NCBI GenBank assembly: GCA_003552625.1
Contig: PUNM01000115.1
Location: forward strand, 1 to 38,777
Reading direction: 5' to 3'
DNA from: Ectothiorhodospiraceae bacterium
GTDB lineage: Bacteria > Pseudomonadota > Gammaproteobacteria > Nitrococcales > Halorhodospiraceae
DNA: 38,777 bases
The notes under the pieces were generated by a model that saw only the letters and a program-made list of their open reading frames with translations, did not search any database and was not told the origin of the DNA. Both the position numbers and the translations under genes were made by a program. Positions within the stretch are counted from its first letter, which is position 1, and each line of letters opens with the position of its first letter. This document shows positions 20,701-27,201 of the stretch, one piece after another.

Positions 20701-21871
20701 CGTCCCGAACGGCATCCCGCGCACCTTCCGGCACGAACCGGTCAGCAAACGAGTCCAGCGCCTCCGGCAGCTGAGTGGTGGTCGGCGCAGCATCCGCCTG
20801 ACCCGGCTCAAACTGCGCGCCTGTCTCCTCCGTCGCACGTCCGGCTCGGATGTCCCGTTCGCGCTTGAGAAGATCCTGCGTCTTCCGGTCGGCACGTCCG
20901 GCCAGCGTGCTCGTGGCGCCGCCGCCAACCGCCCCGGACACAGCTCCCAGAACCGCCGCCTGTCCAACGCCTTCCCACGTCTCCCGACCGAGGCCGAGAT
21001 TGGCGAACAGGACATCCGAGCCGGACTGGGCGAACTCCTGCACCGCTTCGTTGGTGGCGCCCGCCGCCGTATAAGCGGGGTAGCGCACCGCGGCATGGCT
21101 GCTGGCCAGCGGCAGGGCCGCCGAGGCCGAGCCCGTGCCTGCCCCAACGGTCTGCCCGGGCGTAGGCAGGCGTGCCCCGGCTAGGCGGCCGGCAACCGTT
21201 TTCGGGTCTAGCGCACCACCTACGCGATGGCCGAGGCCCGCCGTCGCGCCATAGACCACGCCGGCACCCAAGCTGGCAAAGCGGTTGAAGTACCCGTCGG
21301 GATCTTCGGACGCGATTTCGCCGGCAACCTGACCGGTGCCCAACCCTGCGGCAAGCGAGCCGACCTGTGCACGCGGGGACATCTGTGCGAATCGACCGAC
21401 TGTGCCCAGCGCGCGCAGACCCGCACCGAACCCACCGATGCTGCCGGCCGCGTCACTGCCGGCGCCCAGCAGGTAGTAGGGGTTGTCGCGGATGGCGCTC
21501 AGCGACTCACCCGTGCTGTCCCAGAAGCCTTCACCTTCATCCCACGCACCGTGCACCTGTTCGCGCGCCTGCTGCGTCGCTTCGCTCTGCTGATCCTGCA
21601 GCCACTCACGCGCCGACCCCAGCCCTTCGTAGGCCGGGGTGGTAACGGCGTCCATACCGGGCAGAAGGGACCCGAGACCCACGGCGCCCTGCACCATGCC
21701 GGTGGCACCAGCGCCGGCACCCAGCGCCGCATCGCCCAGCGCCGTGCCGAGGCCAACATCCGGGGACTCTTCCTGCTCCGGCTGCTGTTGCTGCTGTTGC
21801 TGCTGGCGGAGCTGAGGATGCTGAACCGGCTGCCGGTTCAGGCGGCGGACTTCATCAGAGATCTTCGACAT
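14687..21871 (-). CDS. Giant virion protein, candidate ejection protein with HEVVGHHG motif
   Basis: 2394 residues, the largest gene. Order: Gln-rich N-terminus (about 20-30); Gly/Ala-rich hydrophobic stretches (about 35-330, e.g. ALGDAALGAGAGATGMV, VGQAAVLGAVSGAVGGGA) that could insert in membranes; long helical coiled-coil regions; a Pro/Gln repeat zone (near 19342-19556); a zincin-like domain with YHEVVGHHGLRG (His1183, Glu1184, His1188) and a later EAAEEMIA (Glu1236-1237); then about 1100 mostly helical residues. Similar 'HE..vH.GL' domains occur in large polyvalent phage proteins. Size, position after capsid genes and composition suggest an internal protein ejected with the DNA, like T7 gp16 but nearly twice as long. 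AGGAAGGAA precedes ATG 21871. No transglycosylase motif was recognised. Confidence 0.75.
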   Translation of the reverse strand: MSKISDEVRRLNRQPVQHPQLRQQQQQQQQPEQEESPDVGLGTALGDAALGAGAGATGMVQGAVGLGSLLPGMDAVTTPAYEGLGSAREWLQDQQSEATQQAREQVHGAWDEGEGFWDSTGESLSAIRDNPYYLLGAGSDAAGSIGGFGAGLRALGTVGRFAQMSPRAQVGSLAAGLGTGQVAGEIASEDPDGYFNRFASLGAGVVYGATAGLGHRVGGALDPKTVAGRLAGARLPTPGQTVGAGTGSASAALPLASSHAAVRYPAYTAAGATNEAVQEFAQSGSDVLFANLGLGRETWEGVGQAAVLGAVSGAVGGGATSTLAGRADRKTQDLLKRERDIRAGRATEETGAQFEPGQADAAPTTTQLPEALDSFADRFVPEGARDAVRDEWSRHRFDQELSTPDGAVDFLHNVAPLTARTKENQGAHAAAKKTRQDMIQHMFIRATEGTDAPAAQQASQFARGILNDASVPRRLQNARGQDDSAAALAEVYGELQERAQSRVAESKRQRKEAMESLQAVGAEGSEQGQQARARMDQLQQEEVALNEVTNAMRALKERTARVSQQQEEQSRTVRNENREAAKNMAAHLTNQMGIDERAATDIQNQLDQSDGPQSMTEAFTQLSERVKLSPQNRRGRPRKADRRDITAATVAEMHVAGSPEASAAAEQFMHEVLTEGTDAPAEGLLPTRDQGYANTEALEQFTQMLEQRRQRNEDMKARVKLTPEMRKGVDQEIARLNEQTQIARAMLAPYQQQRERMRQAGVTGQISDMGQMPEGMAGAASMQGRLPGPPQAARLPGPPQDSEGMAGAASMQGRLTGPQQAARLPGPQQAAALGPPQDSGVMAGAEGEAPTAMTDADVWQAHQRVQDMAARAEELGLTPTRVPADRAETRVAGQPGRAEQQAVGTAALERMMGDLSAVLRNPPENLLKKDGGRTKNPRTDDLVAAMREQSDAVEGLRPQQRKRLRDLWRERVDDHAPVARPTEGRSRPKADGRAERRAQARPEPEAAAQQPEASAQPTEGMTADEVTDFLRSLREDATQQQEETGEVARQEVDWADETALDDLSMDDLFGLFEENYQAIHGNESGDGSWSDTFNLATRRPQNPLNPAVAQQAVDQVLPQFPGAPGVVVVENYRSEAMPQSARDIFAQAHRSGRPIKGVYHRGEIYIDPRMHESPADVARTVYHEVVGHHGLRGAMGDQINDVLDSVADARSLDLLHYAEKYDLDLTDTQQRREAAEEMIAAQSERLAEQGTLAQLFDRVRAFWHDLTGQEYTDAQIARDLLAPARGFVATRNSPDLVDQPPSDRYRKPGVPDPANTPQLNDPDVLSSHSAQGTYWDWLGELVSRAKTNLMFTHSLIGKLERRLASARDFRHAWDSQQRLAVDWERFHQTIGQKYTKLGQRSHERVSKALLHYSSTGNMPYLLNHAQTLTYADPGDGSGVRIVRNDLSEADVVLDRSRFDNLNAKEQEVVELALETMAQLQMSQTELKVTHIQRAIGQMREAGRQTEAELQQIEREALQAIVSQHNVQATKAYVPQTRRGKFRVIARSQELERQRADAEQRGEDPDLVPLARDRGHYEYLGAETQADAISLMKQKREEGWSAIYEQTPPGQFEDNITLGDLTRQYHKLLQRQHEDGDNAPLLLSQEIEQEMLQEINKLRSEANTVAQSQMPRENVPGVQWREVMPNVLDRTRDFGYHYAASVTAPQRSQAMMGMRRELSQLTGRDNVEYMQTFTELLERANDVREGDHFGDKAARGALQFSSFQYLLSNPSYYALQLTQPWMMSVPTMAGEFGMTKTATKMAESYSQMKDVVKAISVRETELNFDSVPEEQRLMLQELQARNSLDVGMSQEYGVPHGKVARNAVTKTMGTLYNAARGVELINRSATALAAYDLRMEQLLRGRDRNTLDADTLQNLRERATDYADHIVFRTHGNYSYSDSPGVFRNPIMRVMLQFKKIALIQAELMYSLGKKGWAPTKLSERATQFLARPEMGVDGGTLQQLQDGRLITQEQFDVLYDRVRAASQDQQVLNQMSARDQQFFHQLLTAELHPDTFVTYEASQASRASMRWLLGTSAVMTGANSIPFATAALALAMRKMDLGDPDEQDEFETDAGTVTRVLGPDMGNFVLRGTMGDAVGIDVSNRIGINFVDHMFGALYNDFSVADSESTVMEAAYGFAGPSVNYVGDFVKGLNYMQQYSVTGSHHDRVKGLSSFAPLGVRNFMTASLWDRQGLVSDSRLQMIDPEEFSDGQIAGKRFGFQPSMISEFYDVREHMHEVQQGAEHKRLLLKRSYYEAMQEGDSERAAQVSEQWRDLQSDQRAVGIPPSPLSELQQFVRQKRREQQRSVAGMPTTSRNRELAQRLGQQHGVSDPMDMTPAQRLQLMRQGVNPFQASPESP
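19342..19556 (-). repeat. 87-bp tandem repeats inside the giant gene
   Basis: Near-identical blocks 87 bases (29 codons) apart, for example TGCTGGCCGCCCCGGCCATC at 19441 and 19528, with degenerate shorter GGACCGGGCAGCC units between. In protein they give two copies of EGMAGAASMQGRL...GPPQ and several LPGPPQ units. They lie in a Pro/Gln-rich linker of the giant virion protein and probably arose by slippage. Confidence 0.8.
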
Positions 21872-21886
21872 TGATTCCTTCCTCGG

Positions 21887-23986
21887 CTACATCGGGCCCA
21901 TCGACTGCATCGCGCCCTGCATCGGCGCTGGAGCGGGAGTCGGCTCACCACCCTGAATCTCACCGCTCTGCATCTTCTCGCGCGCCTTGTCGATCATGGA
22001 CTGCAACTTCTGCGTCCCATAATAGAGAACCACATCCTTCGGGAACACCAGCTCTCCGCTGTCCAGCGCCGCAGGCTGCTGGCCGTCAATCACCGCCGGG
22101 ATGCTGTCCTCACCCGCCGCCGGGTTCGGATCCATCACCATGCGACCGCTCACGTCTTCCCCGGCCGCCGACGCCAGCCCACCACCCGGTTCCGGGACCG
22201 GACCACCATCCGCAAAGCCCATCACCTGCTGGGCGGCTTCCGCGTCCGGCTGCATCTCCGGCATTCCGGCAGGGTCACCACCCTGCATCTCCGGCGCGGT
22301 CGGCATGCCCGGGGCCTGTCCCTGCTCGGCCTGCATGCTCAGGAACTCCTCGAAGCCGATGGGTGGCAGGCCCATCTCCCGAGCGGTCTGTGCATACTGC
22401 TGGTACTGCTGCATGGCCATCTGGCCCATCACCGGATCGGCCGCCGGCGACGCCTGCTGCATCGGGTCCATGCTGGAGGACCCCATTTGCATCGGGTCCA
22501 CGGACATCGCCTGCTCCGGGTCCTGAATCGGCCCAGCGGGACCGCCCGCGCTCACCAGCCCTCCATCAGCGAAGCCCGGAACAGGCTGCTGCGGCATCTG
22601 CATACCCGGCAGGTGAGACAGGAGCTGCTGCCGAGCCATCCGGGCCTGCTGCCGGCGGTTCTCCAGAAATTGTAGCGCTTCCGACTCGTCGCCAAACTGC
22701 TGAGATTCCATGACCGCCTGCAGTTCTTCGGGGTCGTTCATCGACTCCATGAATCCCTCTTCCATGTCCGCCAGATGCTGCGACGCCATCGACGAATCTC
22801 CCGTACGGGTGATTGAATCCGTCAGCAGCGCGTTGGCCTCCTGAATGTTCTGGTTCTGCGCCATGGCCTGCTGCATGGCTTCGCCGCTGGGATCACCCAT
22901 CTCGGTCAGCGAATCGAGATCCTGCATCGGGATCGGCTCGATCCCCGACTGGCGCATGATCTGCGTCTGCAGCTGGTTCTGTTGCGCCTCACCCGTGGCA
23001 TGCGCCTGACGGATGTTCTGGTCCGTCGCAGCGGCATCCCGCGCGATCTGGCCTTGGGTCTGCGCCTGCGTCTGCGCGATCTGGCCTTGGTTGCTCATCT
23101 GTTGCTGCGCCAGCTGACCCTGACTCCGCATCTGCTGCTGAGCGAGGCCGGTTTGCGCATCCAGACCCGCCATGTCGTAGTCCCGCAGCGAGTCCTCGAT
23201 GCCACCCATGCGCCCGGTCAGCGCCTGCACACCATCCGCCGTCAGACGGTCTCCACGGCGGCGAGTGCTGAGGCCCCGATCCAGCATGCGCTGGAGGTTC
23301 TGATGCTCGCCCATCAGCTCGTCCCGCATCGGCTGCTGCGGAATGTTCACGGACGGGCCTCCACCGCCACCGCGGCGCTGCTGGTTCATCTGGGCGTAAA
23401 TGTCCGCCGCACGGTTAAACCGGTCGGCGGCCGAAGGACCTCCTGCCTGCACAAATCCGCCACGCCCTTGGTCGGGCGCTACGGACTGGTTGTGGAAGTA
23501 CGGCTCGCCCTGTTGGCCCCGGGCCATGCGGATGCCGTTGCCCATCGGGATCTCGCTGGACTGCTGCGGGGTGTTGCGGTTCTGCGGCAACGGCGTGGAG
23601 CCCGAACCACGGGCAATCGGCTGAGTCAGCTGCTCCGGGGACACGCGCGGGCTCGGTGTGCGCGACTGCTGGGCAGCGGTTTCCTGCTGGCCAGCAGCAT
23701 CAAACGCCTGCCCAGCATCTTGCAGAGTCAGGTGGTCCGTGTTCCTGCGCGGAACCGGCATGCCGCCGCCGATTGGGCGGTTTACTATGTTATTCGCATG
23801 TCGGTATGCCGTGGACTGGGAGCGGTTCTGCTCACGCGGGTTGCGGAGTGGCGGACCAATCCTGCCTTCAGGGCGCGTGTCTTGGGACTGCCGATCGGCC
23901 GTAACTTCACCATAACCCGGTAGGCGCGCGCCGACGGGGTGGCCTTCACGCTGCTGCTCGTTCTGCTGGTCCTGAATCATGCCCAT
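21887..23986 (-). CDS. Gln/Met/Pro-rich virion protein with FADGG motifs
   Basis: 699 residues of mostly low-complexity sequence. The first 200 residues are Gln/Arg/Pro-rich and likely disordered. A middle zone has repeated LAQQQMRSQGQ / IAQTQAQTQGQ heptads (about 280-330), a likely helix bundle. The C-terminal part has two GFADGG(L/P)V motifs and ends with EDSIPAVIDGQQPAALDSGELVFPKDVV and a helix YYGTQKLQSMIDKAREKM. The 'D.IPA.l..GE.V.pk' phrase recurs near the end of phage tail-associated and internal virion proteins. Function is not established; it may form part of the ejectosome with the giant protein next to it. GAGGTGAG precedes ATG 23986 and overlaps the previous stop. Confidence 0.7.
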   Translation of the reverse strand: MGMIQDQQNEQQREGHPVGARLPGYGEVTADRQSQDTRPEGRIGPPLRNPREQNRSQSTAYRHANNIVNRPIGGGMPVPRRNTDHLTLQDAGQAFDAAGQQETAAQQSRTPSPRVSPEQLTQPIARGSGSTPLPQNRNTPQQSSEIPMGNGIRMARGQQGEPYFHNQSVAPDQGRGGFVQAGGPSAADRFNRAADIYAQMNQQRRGGGGGPSVNIPQQPMRDELMGEHQNLQRMLDRGLSTRRRGDRLTADGVQALTGRMGGIEDSLRDYDMAGLDAQTGLAQQQMRSQGQLAQQQMSNQGQIAQTQAQTQGQIARDAAATDQNIRQAHATGEAQQNQLQTQIMRQSGIEPIPMQDLDSLTEMGDPSGEAMQQAMAQNQNIQEANALLTDSITRTGDSSMASQHLADMEEGFMESMNDPEELQAVMESQQFGDESEALQFLENRRQQARMARQQLLSHLPGMQMPQQPVPGFADGGLVSAGGPAGPIQDPEQAMSVDPMQMGSSSMDPMQQASPAADPVMGQMAMQQYQQYAQTAREMGLPPIGFEEFLSMQAEQGQAPGMPTAPEMQGGDPAGMPEMQPDAEAAQQVMGFADGGPVPEPGGGLASAAGEDVSGRMVMDPNPAAGEDSIPAVIDGQQPAALDSGELVFPKDVVLYYGTQKLQSMIDKAREKMQSGEIQGGEPTPAPAPMQGAMQSMGPM

Positions 23987-23994
23987 GACTCACC

Positions 23995-24615
23995 TCACGT
24001 CCACTGGCGCGGCTGCGCCGACGGGTTGTCACCTACCGCCTCACGCACCACGTCTCGTTTGATGTCGCGGAGACCCACCAGCCACCGCTCGTGGAACCCT
24101 TCGCCGTCAATCGTCTGCGAGGCATCCGGGTCATTGTTCTGCAGCGCGCGGTAAGCCATCCACTCGGCCAACAGCAGCGCGCGATCTTCATCCAGCGGCA
24201 CCTCGTCGGCCGCCATCAGTGGTTCCGGCCGGTAGGCGCGCACCACACGCAGCTTGTACTCGTCATCAGGCACCGGGTGCAGCATGATGCGCCGCTGCGA
24301 GGAGTCCGTCGTGAATGCGGTCGGGCGCGACTGCCAGACAGAACCGCGGGACTTGCGGGTGAAGCTCGGCAATGCAACGCCGCGCTCGTCAAAAATTCGT
24401 TGGATGTGAATCGTGCCCTTCTCGGTGTCGTAATGACGGGTGCCTGCCTTCGTCACCAACTCAAAGTCGTCGGTGAACACGTGCGTCCGGCGCGCCATTT
24501 GAGCGAGCCCTTCGTTCAGGTAGCGCATGAGTGCGTCCGAGCCGTACAGGCCCGGCTCACGATGGTCCCGCAGCACCTCGTTGCGCACGTGCGACATCAG
24601 GTCAGACACCCGCAT
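23995..24615 (-). CDS. Head-to-tail adaptor protein
   Basis: 206 residues. It starts MRVSDLMSHVRNEVLRD, followed by LYGSDALMRYLNEGLAQMARR, a beta region with LVTKAGTRHYD, a short FDERGVALP, HPVPDDEYKLRVVRAYRP, then a helical C-terminal part (DEDRALLLAEWMAYRALQ). The 'D..L..ylNeg...ia' helix and 'L.p.P.d..y.l.v.y...P' strand are typical of adaptor proteins (P22 gp4 / HK97 gp6 type, often annotated phage adaptor or DUF6682) that form a ring under the portal and receive the tail. It follows capsid genes, as expected. GGAGTG lies before ATG 24615, overlapping the previous stop. Confidence 0.75.
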   Translation of the reverse strand: MRVSDLMSHVRNEVLRDHREPGLYGSDALMRYLNEGLAQMARRTHVFTDDFELVTKAGTRHYDTEKGTIHIQRIFDERGVALPSFTRKSRGSVWQSRPTAFTTDSSQRRIMLHPVPDDEYKLRVVRAYRPEPLMAADEVPLDEDRALLLAEWMAYRALQNNDPDASQTIDGEGFHERWLVGLRDIKRDVVREAVGDNPSAQPRQWT

Positions 24616-24618
24616 GGA

Positions 24619-24912
24619 TCACTCCTCCCAGTTCTTCAGGGGGTCGTCGGCGCCCTTGGAGGCCGACTTGGTGGTCGACTTGGCTTCCGCGGTCGACTTG
24701 GACTTCGCAGCCGACTCGGACTTCGCAGCCGACTCGGACTTCGCAACCGACTCGGACTTCGCACCGCTGGGCGCCGGCTGGTCCTTGATCTGCTTGTAGG
24801 TGCGCTGACCCGGGTACAGATTGCCCTTCACCACCTCGAAGTCCGGGCGCCGGGCTTCCAGACTGCGGGAGACCACAAACTTGCGGCCAGCGCTGTCACG
24901 CATGTAAGGCAT
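24619..24912 (-). CDS. Small virion-associated protein with KSESAA repeats
   Basis: 97 residues. Residues 1-50 form a short ordered part (MPYMRDSAGRKFVVSRSL, then DFEVVKGNLYPGQR). Residues about 52-85 are tandem KSESAA-type hexapeptides, and the end is DDPLKNWEE. The Lys/Ser/Ala repeat is surely unstructured and comes from an 18-bp DNA repeat. A strong AGGAGG sits 8 bases before ATG 24912, just after the capsid terminator. Position between capsid and adaptor suggests a minor head or head-completion protein; no family recognised. Confidence 0.65.
   Translation of the reverse strand: MPYMRDSAGRKFVVSRSLEARRPDFEVVKGNLYPGQRTYKQIKDQPAPSGAKSESVAKSESAAKSESAAKSKSTAEAKSTTKSASKGADDPLKNWEE
24701..24763 (-). 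repeat. 18-bp tandem repeat coding KSESAA
   Basis: Three and a half copies of GACTTCGCAGCCGACTCG (plus-strand reading) at 24701, 24719, 24737 and 24755, with one base change in the third copy and degenerate copies to the left. They keep the reading frame of the small protein gene and are likely to vary in copy number. Confidence 0.9.
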
Positions 24913-24931
24913 ATTGCTTCCTCCTATCCAT

Positions 24932-24957
24932 AAAAAGGGGCGTCATGTTGACGCCCC
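24932..24957 (-). terminator. Leftward intrinsic terminator after the major capsid gene
   Basis: GGGGCGTCA (24937-24945) pairs perfectly with TGACGCCCC (24949-24957) around a TGT loop. On the minus strand the stem runs into five U residues (A-run 24932-24936). It lies between the major capsid stop (24983) and the next start (24912), so it would raise capsid output relative to downstream genes. Confidence 0.9.
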
Positions 24958-24982
24958 TACATGCTACACCATCTACCCGGCG

Positions 24983-25942
24983 TTACCGAATATAGGCGGC
25001 AGCCATGGCCTCCGGCTTGATCATGCGGTAGCCGTACACCACCAGCCCACGCATGATGTCACCGAAGGTGCGCTCGGAGCGCAGGTCCTCCGTGTTGGTC
25101 AGCTGGGTGGCGAAGGTCGCGGCATCACGATGGCCTGCCAGAATCACGCTGCGCCACTCATCCCCGTTATCCGGAGTGTTGGTGGGCAGCAGGTTGGAGT
25201 TGTAGACCGTCGCGCGGTCGATCTGGCCGACCATGCCGTTCCGCAGCGGGGAGGTGCCGTCACCGGTGGTGTGGACCGCCTTCAGCTCGGACAGCTTCAG
25301 CAGGGTGGTGACCCAGAACGGCGCCACGATGAACCGGCCGGTCTCGGGAACGTTCTGCTCGTCTAGCACCTGCATCAGATACAGCACGGTCTCCAGAGCG
25401 GAGTCACGGTCCAGCGTCAGCGCTTCGTCCTCGGTGCCGAGGTCCACGTTGCCGGAAACACGGCCAGCTTCGTGGCCGGTGTTGTACTCGTGCACGTTGG
25501 CCGGCAGATACGCCAGCACCTCGCTGTCCAGCTCGATCTTCAGCTCTTCCGACGCGCGCTGCGCCCAGAGGCGCATCTGGTCGATGTCCTGCTGCTTGCG
25601 GATCACATCGTCCAGACCGGTCTGCCAGTACAGGCCCTTGTCGATCAGCAGCTCGATGGTCCCGCCAGTCGGGAACTCGGTTTCGAGCGGCTTACCGACT
25701 TCATAGGGGCGCATGGACACCGGAGCCTCGGTGCGGATGATCACCTTGTCCCCATGACTGGTGATCTCACCCTCGTAGTCCGTGTTGGTGATCTGGTTCA
25801 GGACCGTACCGTCGTAGTACTCCTTCACCAGATTGGTGGACCAGATCTCGGGGATGAAAGTCCCGCTGTACGAGGTCGGGTACGACGAAAGGGATGCGGG
25901 ATAGGCCGCGTTCGGCGAACCGCTATTAACCGGATATGCCAT
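24983..25942 (-). CDS. Major capsid protein
   Basis: 319 residues, HK97-fold coat protein of the P22/podovirus type. The N-terminal part reads YSGTFIPEIWSTNLVKEYYDG, LNQITNTDYEGEI, HGDKVIIRTEAPVSM and YEVGKPLETEF, the usual start of this coat family. A spine-helix region follows (IRKQQDIDQMRLWAQRASEEL), then a P-domain-like end with RFIVAPFWVTTLLKL, NGMVGQIDRATVYNSNLLP and LVVYGYRMIKPEAMAA. It is preceded by the scaffold gene and followed by a strong terminator. AGGTAAAG lies before ATG 25942. No separate decoration or protease gene is seen. Confidence 0.9.
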   Translation of the reverse strand: MAYPVNSGSPNAAYPASLSSYPTSYSGTFIPEIWSTNLVKEYYDGTVLNQITNTDYEGEITSHGDKVIIRTEAPVSMRPYEVGKPLETEFPTGGTIELLIDKGLYWQTGLDDVIRKQQDIDQMRLWAQRASEELKIELDSEVLAYLPANVHEYNTGHEAGRVSGNVDLGTEDEALTLDRDSALETVLYLMQVLDEQNVPETGRFIVAPFWVTTLLKLSELKAVHTTGDGTSPLRNGMVGQIDRATVYNSNLLPTNTPDNGDEWRSVILAGHRDAATFATQLTNTEDLRSERTFGDIMRGLVVYGYRMIKPEAMAAAYIR

Positions 25943-25953
25943 TGCTCTTTACC

Positions 25954-26994
25954 TCACTTGGAGTAGTCAACACGCCCTTCCTTCTGGGCTGCGAAAATTT
26001 CACGCTGCAGCTCGTCGAACTGCTTTTGCGTGTACTGACGGCGGTTGCTGTAAACCTGTGCGATCTCCGAGCGCGTCCACTCCTTCGGCTCCGACGTGGA
26101 TGTAGCAGTGTTGCCCGTCCGGCCTTTCGAGGGTGAGACCTTGTTTTTCAGGGACGGCTTGGCCGGCTTCGACTTCTCTTCCGACGGAGCCGACTCCGTG
26201 TTGGAAGTCTGACCCAGCCCGTTCGTCGCCTTGTAAAACTCGAACACCTCGACAATTCCGTCTACGTCGAAGTTTGCCATAGCCTGTTTCACAATGGCAA
26301 TGCGAGTTTTCGACTGCTTCAGCCAGTTGGTGAAGTGTGCGGAGTTGTCGATCTGGCGCCAATCCGGCACACGCTCATCGAGCTGACGATAGAACTTCTC
26401 CTGCCGGTCTTCGGTTTGAGTTCGGACAGTCTGCTCAGCGGCCTGTTCGGTCCGGTTCAGACGCTCCTCAATACCACTAAGCCGGCGATCCAGAACGCGG
26501 ATCACCATATCAACAAAGTCATCCCCGAACTCCGCCCGATCTTGGGCTTCGTCCTGCGACGGAACTTTGCTTTGCTCCGGCTGCTGAGGTTCCTGCTGTT
26601 GCGACTCCGACGCCTGCTGCATGCTGGCCATCAGCGCCTGCAGCTGCTGAATGGTCTGATCCTTCTGCTGGGATGCCTGCTGGACCTCGTTGAGCTGCCG
26701 CTGCAGATCGCGCAGCTGCTGCGACATATCGCCACTGGTGTCCTGCGCCGGCGGCTGCAGACCTTCCTGAGCATCAGTGGACTCGTCGGCCGACTGTTGC
26801 TCGTTCTCAGCTTCCTGCGCGCCGGGGTTCAGGTGCGCCACGTTGTCAGCCGCCGGGGCTTCCGTTTCGTCACCCTGCGTCTCGGCGGCACCCTCTTCGG
26901 CGCCCTCTTCGGCACCGGTATCCTCGCCACTCAGCCCGCGCATCATCGCTTCGATGCGTTCCTGTTCCTGCTGTACCTGTCGCGGAATTGCCAT
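25954..26994 (-). CDS. Capsid scaffolding protein
   Basis: 346 residues. Residues 1 to about 90 are acidic, Glu/Ala/Gln-rich and likely disordered. About 88-130 is a long coiled coil (QQLRDLQRQLNEVQQASQQK and on). The middle has FGDDFVDMVIRVLDRRLSG and VPDWRQIDNSAHFTNWLKQ. The C-terminal part is basic and polar (KPAKPSLKNKVSPSKGRTG), ending in a helix (YTQKQFDELQREIFAAQKE). Acidic front, coiled coil, basic helix-turn end and position directly before the coat gene are classic for internal scaffolds, whose C-terminal helix grips the coat protein during procapsid assembly and is later released. AGGTAAAC lies before ATG 26994. Confidence 0.87.
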   Translation of the reverse strand: MAIPRQVQQEQERIEAMMRGLSGEDTGAEEGAEEGAAETQGDETEAPAADNVAHLNPGAQEAENEQQSADESTDAQEGLQPPAQDTSGDMSQQLRDLQRQLNEVQQASQQKDQTIQQLQALMASMQQASESQQQEPQQPEQSKVPSQDEAQDRAEFGDDFVDMVIRVLDRRLSGIEERLNRTEQAAEQTVRTQTEDRQEKFYRQLDERVPDWRQIDNSAHFTNWLKQSKTRIAIVKQAMANFDVDGIVEVFEFYKATNGLGQTSNTESAPSEEKSKPAKPSLKNKVSPSKGRTGNTATSTSEPKEWTRSEIAQVYSNRRQYTQKQFDELQREIFAAQKEGRVDYSK

Positions 26995-26996
26995 GT

Positions 26997-27200
26997 TTAC
27001 CTCACATTAGAAGTGATGAGTTCAATCAGTCGATGTACGGTCGAGGCAGCACCTTGAATCTGTCGAATTTCAGCCTCGGTCTGCGCAGTCACCAACTGGT
27101 CCTTGTAATCCTGCTCCACCTCCTTCAAATAATCAACAATCTGCCCGTGTCGGCCCAGATCCTGAAGTTGACGGAGTTGAACATCGTTGGGTCTTTTCAT
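26997..27200 (-). CDS. Small helical protein between portal and scaffold
   Basis: 67 residues, mainly helical: VQLRQLQDLGRHGQIVDYLKEV, then QDYKDQLVTAQTEAEIRQIQG and a C-terminal helix. Small proteins of this look are common between portal and scaffold genes of podoviruses, with no settled function. The ATG lies one base after the portal stop (TGATATG) with only a weak ribosome site, so translation is probably coupled to the portal. The gap to the scaffold gene is 2 bases. Confidence 0.75.
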   Translation of the reverse strand: MKRPNDVQLRQLQDLGRHGQIVDYLKEVEQDYKDQLVTAQTEAEIRQIQGAASTVHRLIELITSNVR

Positions 27201-27201
27201 A

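Noticed and set aside
16631-21184. 1517-codon open frame on the plus strand opposite the giant gene
   Set aside because: It is the antisense shadow of a G/C-rich coding region. The opposite strand has a ribosome site, sensible protein composition and an HExxGH motif; this frame has His/Arg/Leu-rich nonsense and no ribosome site.
22019-22024. TATTAT on the minus strand before the giant gene
   Set aside because: The -35 position reads TGTTCC, a poor match, so I do not call a late promoter.
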